From positions 1-43,914 of the forward strand of contig CALZHT010000016.1 in NCBI GenBank assembly GCA_945787445.1: DNA of 43,914 nt. The letters run 5' to 3'. This DNA is from an uncultured Desulfobulbaceae bacterium. GTDB taxonomy: Bacteria; Desulfobacterota; Desulfobulbia; Desulfobulbales; CALZHT01. Every line of letters begins with the position of its first letter. Within the stretch, counting starts at the first letter, position 1. Under the pieces are notes generated by a model that saw only the letters and a list, made by a program, of their open reading frames with translations, made no database searches and had not been told where the DNA came from. Below, in pieces: positions 37,677-43,914 of the stretch. The position numbers and the translations under genes were made by a program.

Positions 37677-38435
37677 ATGACAATTCTTTTTGAACGCAAT
37701 AGTTGCCAATCTGTTTTCCGTGGAATTTTGTTTTTGATGTTGATTTTTATTTCAGGATGCGTGAACCAATCGAAATATCTGGCCTTGCAGCATCAATATG
37801 CTGACCTCAAGCAAAAAAACAGCTCCATGCTGGATGAAAACAATAAACTTAAAAATGAAATGGATTGGCTTGAATCCAAATCAATTTCTCTCAGCAAGAA
37901 GATTAATGAATTACAAGGTGACCTAAATACCCTTTCTATTACAAACCAAGAACTCATTGCCCAGAAAGAAAAACATCAGCAAGAGCTGCAGAGGTTGAGG
38001 GAAGAATTCAACAGCGCCATCTCTTCTAAAGAGGCGAAAATCATTCTTCTTGAGAATTCTTTAAAGGTTGAAATGGTTGAAAAGGTTCTTTTTGAGCAAG
38101 GTTCAGCCACTGTGACTAAGGAAGGGAAAAAAATCCTAAGTCGAATTGCTCCGATCCTGAAAAACGGCCAAAATCAAAGGATTCGAGTGATAGGTCATGC
38201 CGACGAGCTTCCCCCAAGCAAGAACATTGCCAATAAATACCCATCCAACTGGGAACTTTCTACCGCACGAGCAACCGCAGTAATCAGAATACTTCAATGG
38301 GGGTATGGTATTGATCCCAAAAGATTGGTAGCGGAAGGTATGGCACATTATAGAATGAAAGAACCTGGGCTGGATGAGAAAAAAGGTCCAAAACAGAAAA
38401 GGGCAGTGGAAATTGTTTTGAGCCTAAACCGTTAA
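37677..38435 (+). CDS. OmpA/Pal-type lipoprotein with coiled coil
   Basis: The 252-residue protein has lipobox FISGC (Cys28) after a hydrophobic signal, a coiled coil at about 35-125 (LKQKNSSMLDENNKLKNEM and beyond), and a C-terminal OmpA domain (VLFEQGSATVTKEGKKILSR, RIRVIGHADELPPS, SNWELSTARATAVIRIL). That domain binds peptidoglycan; the SNWELSTARA form is close to MotB-like members. It probably tethers the outer membrane to the cell wall. AAAGGA lies seven bases before ATG. Confidence 0.9.
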   Translation: MTILFERNSCQSVFRGILFLMLIFISGCVNQSKYLALQHQYADLKQKNSSMLDENNKLKNEMDWLESKSISLSKKINELQGDLNTLSITNQELIAQKEKHQQELQRLREEFNSAISSKEAKIILLENSLKVEMVEKVLFEQGSATVTKEGKKILSRIAPILKNGQNQRIRVIGHADELPPSKNIANKYPSNWELSTARATAVIRILQWGYGIDPKRLVAEGMAHYRMKEPGLDEKKGPKQKRAVEIVLSLNR

Positions 38436-38611
38436 GAATATCTATAATCGTATTCATCACCTTTTGGGACGCGCAAAGATTGGTACCAAGAATCATACAA
38501 TAGACTTTGTGTTTTGCTAAATCCAATTGATATTTTTTATTTCCGCCTTCTTCAGCTTTTGAGCAAAGCAATGGAAGAAGTCAAAACAAAACAAACTGTG
38601 CTGGAGGAATT

Positions 38612-38923
38612 ATGCAATCCAAAAGTCCCTGTTTATTAACATGTATTGTCCAACGAGGCGAAGCTGATAAAGTTGTAAAAGCTGCGCGAAAAGCCGGAGC
38701 CGAAGGCGCCACTATTTATTATGGAAGGGGTACCGGAGTCCGTGAAGTCCTGGGTTTTAGAGGACGATTTATAAAACCTGAAAAAGAAATAATATTGATT
38801 GTCACAAAACAGGAACAGACCGATGCTGTATTTGATGCTGTAGTCAAGGCAGCTCATCTTGATGAAAAAGGCAAAGGATTTGCTTTTTTACATACTCTTG
38901 ACCGGGCTATAGGTTTTCTTTAA
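38612..38923 (+). CDS. PII-like signalling protein
   Basis: The 103-residue protein follows the PII trimer fold: CLLTCIVQRGEADKVVKAAR (first strand and helix), GAEGATIYYGRGTG in the position of the T-loop start, then IILIVTKQEQTDAVFDAVVK and a C-terminal AFLHTLDRAIGFL. The T-loop region (YYGRGTGVREVLGFRGRF) lacks the uridylylated tyrosine context of GlnB, so it is probably a PII variant tied to a transport or membrane partner. GGAGG lies six bases before ATG. A membrane protein gene starts 65 bases downstream. Confidence 0.85.
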   Translation: MQSKSPCLLTCIVQRGEADKVVKAARKAGAEGATIYYGRGTGVREVLGFRGRFIKPEKEIILIVTKQEQTDAVFDAVVKAAHLDEKGKGFAFLHTLDRAIGFL

Positions 38924-38988
38924 AGGGAATATAATGCGGCATGTAATTCGTGTTGACAATTCCGTCTACCCGCATCCGGATATGATTA

Positions 38989-39471
38989 ATGATTAAAGAC
39001 TTTATCATAGTAGGCATAATTTGGCTAAGCAGTCTATTGGTCTGGCATATTGATTATGCCGAATTTTATAAATCGACTTTTGAGATGCTTGCCGAATACT
39101 ATCTCTCCATTCTAACATATGGAACCTTAGGGGCCATTTGTCTTGTCTTGATTTCATTTTTTTTACGGGCTCTCAGCTTCTTTTCCCTGATGCGTATGTT
39201 CACACAATTTATCTTTGAACTCAGCCAGCTGGCGATATGTTTTCTTTCTGTGTTTTCGGTTATTTTGCTGTTTGACCCAAAAGTCAACTTATGGCTTGAT
39301 CTAGGGACTCTCTCGGTCATTCCTTTTGAAATTTTGATTGCTTCGTGCGTAAGTTTGCATCTGTTCGATTTCAATTATCCCCTCGCTGGAAAAATAATAC
39401 CTAACCTGACCCTCCCTTTTCTTTCAGTCCTCATCGTTTTCAGTGTGTTCTTCTCAGGTGTTCTGGGATAA
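38989..39471 (+). CDS. Membrane protein of unknown function
   Basis: The 160-residue protein has four or five hydrophobic helices (IIVGIIWLSSLLVWHI, LTYGTLGAICLVLISFFL, LAICFLSVFSVILLF, LTLPFLSVLIVFSVFF). I do not recognise the family. It follows the PII-like gene on the same strand. PII variants commonly regulate a neighbouring membrane protein, so this could be its target, but there is no direct evidence. No good ribosome binding site is seen. Confidence 0.68.
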   Translation: MIKDFIIVGIIWLSSLLVWHIDYAEFYKSTFEMLAEYYLSILTYGTLGAICLVLISFFLRALSFFSLMRMFTQFIFELSQLAICFLSVFSVILLFDPKVNLWLDLGTLSVIPFEILIASCVSLHLFDFNYPLAGKIIPNLTLPFLSVLIVFSVFFSGVLG

Positions 39472-39631
39472 TTTTAGAGAATTCATTTTGGTATTTTTTT
39501 TAATAAAATTCCAATAAGTTAAACAATTTTTCGATTGCGGATGACATCATGTTCTTATAATGTAGTTGACTTTAATGCGTTGCTACGGATAAATTATATT
39601 GAATAGAATATCGTCTATATACAAATTTTTC

Positions 39632-39660
39632 TTGACAACTAGAGTTTATCACATTTAATT
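39632..39660 (+). promoter_or_regulatory. Candidate sigma-70-type promoter
   Basis: TTGACA (39632-39637) is a perfect -35 box. TTAATT lies 17 bases downstream as an imperfect -10. It would serve the PilZ gene starting at 39756. Confidence 0.4.
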
Positions 39661-39755
39661 AATTGCACAGTGTTATCATTTATTGCCTAGTCGATTTTTT
39701 CACCTTGTAAAACAGCGCGGCAACGCGAGTTAATAAACTTATGGGGAGGTTTATT

Positions 39756-40154
39756 ATGAGTCTTAGTAGTATCAATGGTGAGCGAAGAAGATTGAAACGC
39801 TTCAAGGTAGTAGATGGAGCATTTACTGTTAATTCAACCAAACCGGGACTAATTGTTGATGTCAGCATGGAGGGACTGTCCTTTCGTTATGTTGATAGAA
39901 AAAAATGGCCGAACCATAGTGAAGAATTAGATATCCTGGTTGGTGATTATGAATTTTATCTGCCTCAGATACCGTATACCATTGTTTCCGACACCGTAAC
40001 AGCAAGTGATTCTCCGGACAGCTCCTTTATAGTAAAACGTTGCAGCGTGAAATTTGGTGATTTAAGCAGCAGTCAGAAAAGAAAGCTTGAATTCTTCATT
40101 GAAAATAATACGTATTATGAAGAAGAAAATGTACAAATGTTTGTCAGCGCCTGA
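39756..40154 (+). CDS. PilZ domain protein
   Basis: The 132-residue protein has ERRRLKRFKV (RxxxR) and VDVSMEGLSF (DxSxxG), the two c-di-GMP-binding motifs of PilZ, followed by barrel strands. It is the third PilZ gene within about 8 kb. ATG 39756 follows GGGGAGG at seven bases; an upstream in-frame ATG at 39741 overlaps that ribosome binding site and is rejected. A strong terminator follows, so it is monocistronic. Confidence 0.85.
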   Translation: MSLSSINGERRRLKRFKVVDGAFTVNSTKPGLIVDVSMEGLSFRYVDRKKWPNHSEELDILVGDYEFYLPQIPYTIVSDTVTASDSPDSSFIVKRCSVKFGDLSSSQKRKLEFFIENNTYYEEENVQMFVSA

Positions 40155-40196
40155 AAGCAAACTGCTACTTTTCTAAATACCGATTTATATAAAATA

Positions 40197-40252
40197 TAAA
40201 AAAGCGGGCCATGAATTCTAAAATCCTCAAGAATTCATGGCCCGCTTTTTTT
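40197..40252 (+). terminator. Strong bidirectional rho-independent terminator
   Basis: AGCGGGCCATGAATTCT (40203-40219) pairs perfectly with AGAATTCATGGCCCGCT (40230-40246). T residues follow on the plus strand and A residues precede it, so it can stop transcription from both directions. It serves the PilZ gene, and in reverse the HD-GYP gene. The remaining part of the 40155-40499 gap has no gene. Confidence 0.92.
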
Positions 40253-40499
40253 CGGTTCAGGATATAATCGCTCCCGTAAATATCATTGGACTTTGGTCGT
40301 GCCTAGCATATTTATGTCCCATATTTTGCATTTTCAATGTGGCATAATGAACACTGGACCACAAAATATGCGAAAATTTCTAGATACTACCAAGTTGTTA
40401 CCGATGCTCCCGTGAAAAATCGGGAACACCGCTTCAGTGCTAGGTAAATTTGAGATTTATTACAAAGTTATACAACGATGGGTACACAAAACTGTGTGT

Positions 40500-41477
40500 T
40501 CATCGATCTTTTTTCCCACCTAAAAAATTGATGAATTGCAGGAATTTATCCTGTTCAAAGTGGCCAACCATTTCTTCCTTCATCATCAACAGGGCTTTGT
40601 ATGGTGCATTTGCACTTCCATATGGCCTGTTGGATGTTAATGCATCAAATACATCAGCAATGGCCACGATTTTGGCATGGTCTGAAATCTCACCACCTTT
40701 CAGCCCATCAGGGTAACCGTCACCGGTATATTTCTCATGATGATGAAGGATAATATCAAGCGATATTTCCGGCAGATGGTCGGCCATAAGTTCATATCCA
40801 AGTTGAGGATGTCGCCGCACTTCTTCAAGTTCCCACCGGGTAAGGATCTGTGTTTTGCTGAGGATATGATCATCGATTTGCGTTTTGCCGATATCGTGAA
40901 GTAAGCAACCAAGGGCAAAGTCATAAAGTTCCTCTTCGGTTCCCTTGTCAATCATCAACCACATGCCGAGGGCAAAAGTTGTAACATTCACACAATGGGA
41001 AAAGGTATAGTAATGGGTCGAACCAAGGTTGAGCAGGCTCAGAACGGCTTGATTGTCATGGAGAATGAATTTTATGATTTTGTCGGCAATGTTAATTGTC
41101 CTTTGGATGTTTTTTTCCAGCCTTGGCCTTTGAAAAACTTCCTTGACAGTATTTTTTGCGCATTCATAAAGCAGATTTGATTTTTCTTCTAATGGGATAT
41201 TGAAGTTCTCAATAATATTGCCTTGGTTTGACTCTGCAAATCTAAGGAAGTCTATATGGTCACTCTTTTTGATTAAAAGGCTGGAAAAGTTTTTGTCAGC
41301 AATTACCTGTTTTATATCATTGAGCAGGTGATTTTTTCCAACGAGCAGTACAGGTTTTTTTTGCGTTTCAGAGGAGAGAGCAGTGTAAACATCAAAGGGA
41401 AGAATACCCTCAGAAGAGAGAATATACTCTTTGTTGATGTTTAAATATTCAGTGCTCCTGAAAATTAGTGTATCCAT
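40500..41477 (-). CDS. HD-GYP domain phosphodiesterase
   Basis: The 325-residue cytoplasmic protein has a divergent N-terminal region of about 130 residues without a recognised domain. An HD-GYP domain follows: LGCLLHDIGKTQIDDHIL, EEVRRHPQLGYEL, HHHEKYTGDGYPDGLKG (the GYP motif) and AIADVFDALTSNRPY. HD-GYP enzymes hydrolyse cyclic di-GMP at a metal centre, so this probably lowers the signal read by the nearby PilZ proteins. The kinase gene lies just upstream on the same strand (37 bases), suggesting an operon. Confidence 0.92.
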   Translation of the reverse strand: MDTLIFRSTEYLNINKEYILSSEGILPFDVYTALSSETQKKPVLLVGKNHLLNDIKQVIADKNFSSLLIKKSDHIDFLRFAESNQGNIIENFNIPLEEKSNLLYECAKNTVKEVFQRPRLEKNIQRTINIADKIIKFILHDNQAVLSLLNLGSTHYYTFSHCVNVTTFALGMWLMIDKGTEEELYDFALGCLLHDIGKTQIDDHILSKTQILTRWELEEVRRHPQLGYELMADHLPEISLDIILHHHEKYTGDGYPDGLKGGEISDHAKIVAIADVFDALTSNRPYGSANAPYKALLMMKEEMVGHFEQDKFLQFINFLGGKKDR

Positions 41478-41514
41478 TTGATGATATTTATGAAAACCTT
41501 TTTGGTGGTTCGTC

Positions 41515-43704
41515 TTAATCCAGGAGTTCCCGGACTTTTCGGGTTAATGTGGTTGGTGTTAAAGGTTTGGGGATGAAATGAAGTTCCATGTCTTCTGAAA
41601 TATCATGCGGATTTAGAATATTGTCAGCATAGCCTGACATGAAAAGCACCTTTATGTCCGGACGATTTTTTTGTACTGCAACGGAGAGTTCATTGCCGTT
41701 CATTCCCGGCATAATTATATCGGTCAAAAGAAGATCAATCTTCATATCTTTTTTTTGTCTGCATAGTTCCAATGCTTCCTGTCCGTTAGATGCTTCCAGG
41801 AGGGTGTAACCAAGGGGAGCAAGCGTATCGCGTATGAGACTCCTTATAGAATCCTCATCGTCAACTACGAGCAAGGTTTCATCACCCTTTGCCAAGTGAA
41901 CGTTAAGGTGGTTTTCTTCGCTGACCGCTTCCCCTTCAACGATAGGCAGATAGACTTTAAAGGTGGTTCCATGTTCCGGTTCGCTATAGACCCAGATGTG
42001 GCCATTGTGCTGTTTGACTGTTCCGTAGACAGTTGCTAACCCGAGGCCGGTTCCCTTGCCTATTTCTTTGGTAGTGAAGAATGGATCAAAGATCTTCTCC
42101 AGAATTTGTTTAGGCATGCCGATCCCTGTATCACTGACAGAAACCATTACATATGAACCAGTTTCCTCCATCCCGTTATGGTGTTTTACAAAATCTTCGC
42201 CAATTTCAACTTCTGTGGTTTCGATCAGCAAACGACCGCCATTGGGCATGGCGTCTCGAGCATTTACTGACAAATTCATAAGGATTTGTTCTATCTGACT
42301 TATATCCGCGAAGATGTTGCGCAATGAATCTTTGAGCTTAAAATCAAGGATAATATCTTCGCCAATTATCCTTTGGAGCATCGCTACAACATTATTTACA
42401 ATAGTATTGAGGTTTACGACCTTTTTTTCCAGAAGTTGCTTTCTGCTGAAGGCAAGAAGTTTTTTGGTAAGTCCGGCAGCTTTTAAGGCATTTTCATGGA
42501 TTAACGATATATAATTTCGCACCGGTTGATCTGCAGGAGTTTTCAACAGTGCCAATTCACTGTAACCTGTTATGCCTGTCAAAATATTATTGAAATCATG
42601 GGCAACGCCACCGGCAAGCCTGCCTATGGATTCAATCTTTTGGGAATGGTGAAGCTGTTCCTGAAGAGTCAGCTTTTCTTTCTCCGCTCTTCTTCTGACA
42701 ATAATCTCCTCTTTCAGGCTTTGAGACAGATGTTGCAGTAAAAGAAAAACATCACCGAGTTCATCCTCAGAAACGTTTGGAGAATCAAAATCATGTTCGC
42801 CATTGCGAATGGAGTTAACAGCCAGGTTCATATTATTCAGAAAAAGAGTAACTTGACGAGAAACCAGAAACCACAGAAAAAGAGTAAGGATCACAGAAAA
42901 AATGACCAGACTTATGATTAGATACTCGAGATTTTTTTGTTTTTTTTCAATTAGATCTGCTGTGTCTTGGATATTGCTGTTGGCGATTTCCATGAAACGA
43001 TTTTCTGTATCGTTCAGGAATTCAAGTCTGTTTTTAATGGCAAAAAGGTTTATGTAATAACGTTCTGCGTTTTTTATGAAATGATCAGTTTTTTCATCAA
43101 TTTTTTTGTATGATACATTTTGGGAAAGCTCAAATTGAAGCTTTTTCAGTGAAGGAATTTTTGATATATCATGATCAACATAGATCTCATCCCATATATT
43201 TTCCAGCATCAATATGTTGTAATAAAAATTTGTTTGATTATGTGATGGAATCGTTTCATTTTGAGCTAAAATTTCTTGAATTATCGAGGCGTTTTCAATG
43301 AAAAGCATTGTGTCAGATTTTAATTTATCAAACAGCTCTTCTGCTGCATTACGGTAGTATTTAATTTGATTTTTGACGTTGGAAAACGAGTTGCCGGCAA
43401 TAATCGCATCTGTAGGTTGGTCCTCATCTATCTTTTCAACTAATTCTTCAATGTTCTTCAAGGTAATAGCGTATTTTTCATAGGGGAAATGTTTGGTTGC
43501 CGCTGCAGCAATAGCATGCTGCTGCCCCAATTCTGTGATTGATATCTTAAACTCGTTAATTGTTTTTATTCTTTCATTACTCTTGGCGAGTTTGTTATTA
43601 GTGTAGTAAATAACGGTGCCGAGAAATATGGTTACCAATGAGAGCAGGGAAAATATGATTAAAACCTTATGTGATATTGATAGTCGCATTGAGAAAATGC
43701 TCAT
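41515..43704 (-). CDS. Hybrid sensor histidine kinase with receiver domain
   Basis: The 729-residue protein has a membrane helix at about 12-33, a large periplasmic helical sensor region, a second helix near 265-288, a HAMP-like linker and coiled coil, and a HisKA domain with His369 in [13 protein letters not shown]. The HATPase domain has [19 protein letters not shown] and [11 protein letters not shown]. The C-terminal receiver domain has Asp662 in [12 protein letters not shown]. It is a complete NtrB-type hybrid kinase. Its ATG overlaps the TGA of the preceding gene (ATGA), so the two are translationally coupled; that gene may be its periplasmic ligand sensor. The HD-GYP gene downstream is a plausible output. 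Confidence 0.93.
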   Translation of the reverse strand: MSIFSMRLSISHKVLIIFSLLSLVTIFLGTVIYYTNNKLAKSNERIKTINEFKISITELGQQHAIAAAATKHFPYEKYAITLKNIEELVEKIDEDQPTDAIIAGNSFSNVKNQIKYYRNAAEELFDKLKSDTMLFIENASIIQEILAQNETIPSHNQTNFYYNILMLENIWDEIYVDHDISKIPSLKKLQFELSQNVSYKKIDEKTDHFIKNAERYYINLFAIKNRLEFLNDTENRFMEIANSNIQDTADLIEKKQKNLEYLIISLVIFSVILTLFLWFLVSRQVTLFLNNMNLAVNSIRNGEHDFDSPNVSEDELGDVFLLLQHLSQSLKEEIIVRRRAEKEKLTLQEQLHHSQKIESIGRLAGGVAHDFNNILTGITGYSELALLKTPADQPVRNYISLIHENALKAAGLTKKLLAFSRKQLLEKKVVNLNTIVNNVVAMLQRIIGEDIILDFKLKDSLRNIFADISQIEQILMNLSVNARDAMPNGGRLLIETTEVEIGEDFVKHHNGMEETGSYVMVSVSDTGIGMPKQILEKIFDPFFTTKEIGKGTGLGLATVYGTVKQHNGHIWVYSEPEHGTTFKVYLPIVEGEAVSEENHLNVHLAKGDETLLVVDDEDSIRSLIRDTLAPLGYTLLEASNGQEALELCRQKKDMKIDLLLTDIIMPGMNGNELSVAVQKNRPDIKVLFMSGYADNILNPHDISEDMELHFIPKPLTPTTLTRKVRELLD

Positions 43705-43914
43705 GAATCTTTGGAATGAAATTCAGAATAATAAAGAATTTTATCTAAAGAGTTTTCTTCGTAGGCTTTTTTTACCTCTCCCTTGATCTCCTGTGCATCA
43801 ATCATTGTTTTAATCCAAAACTCAACACCTTCATACCATAATTTATTGAATTCACTTATAAAAGTAATAGTAGGAAGAGATTTTTGCTCGACTTCAAGAG
43901 GTATGTCCAACCAC
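43701..43914 (-). CDS. C-terminal end of an unidentified gene (runs off window)
   Basis: The frame is open to the window's right edge, so the start lies outside. The 70 visible residues (LEVEQKSLPTITFISEFN, WYEGVEFWIKTMIDAQEI and a charged tail) are not enough to name a family. Its stop overlaps the kinase start as ATGA. Periplasmic substrate-binding proteins often precede kinases of this type and could end like this, but I cannot show it. Confidence 0.6.
   Translation of the reverse strand, partial: WLDIPLEVEQKSLPTITFISEFNKLWYEGVEFWIKTMIDAQEIKGEVKKAYEENSLDKILYYSEFHSKDS

Overview
The window looks like chromosomal sequence from an anaerobic, Gram-negative bacterium of the Desulfobacterota (sulfate-reducer-like lineage). 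This is an inference from gene content: a secreted FmdE-like protein, monomeric isocitrate dehydrogenase, a CcsA/CcmF-type cytochrome c assembly protein, a di-heme peroxidase, many short two-domain signalling proteins, and a UGA-encoded selenoprotein. No rRNA, tRNA, CRISPR array or intact transposase was found.

Layout. 1-4900: the 3' end of a di-heme cytochrome c peroxidase gene, monomeric NADP-isocitrate dehydrogenase, and a lipoprotein with MopE-like and CAP domains whose 3' end runs into a MITE-like inverted-repeat element. Next is a small DUF6794-like gene, which also has a decayed copy near position 700. 4960-10080 (minus strand): secreted FmdE-like protein, KefG/KefB-like potassium efflux pair, PAS-domain membrane protein, with a dispersed 91-bp repeat. 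10200-12500 (minus): a RhuM-Fic protein followed by a remnant of a type I restriction specificity gene, then a HEPN/MNT pair. 12960-21300: an unknown small gene, divergent copZ/copA, a TIGR01777 epimerase, a SPOR protein, a secreted repeat protein, a TfoX-domain protein and a DUF1648-like membrane protein. 21290-28250 (minus): RND pump and adaptor, then nitroreductase, lipoprotein and coaBC. 28397-29935 (plus): TatD nuclease and YggS.

30075-31314 (minus) holds the most notable gene: a 73-residue SelW/Rdx-type selenoprotein with a CxxU motif. Conventional gene calling would miss it because codon 11 is UGA. It lies directly upstream of an FHA-adenylate cyclase. 31816-33700 (plus) is a PilZ protein, a ribbon-helix-helix-like protein whose ribosome binding site lies inside a perfect hairpin, and a ParA ATPase with an N-terminal zinc ribbon. 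33960-36500 has a secreted protein and a cytochrome c assembly cluster (minus), including a 40-codon membrane ORF that overlaps ccsA. 36581-43914 holds a conserved small protein, two more PilZ proteins, an OmpA/Pal-like lipoprotein, a PII-like protein with a membrane protein, an HD-GYP phosphodiesterase, and a hybrid histidine kinase translationally coupled to a gene that leaves the window.

The genes are mostly short operons rather than one pathway. Recurring themes are nucleotide second messengers (class III cyclase, three PilZ proteins, HD-GYP), envelope and redox maintenance, metal and drug efflux, and decayed mobile or defence DNA in the gaps.
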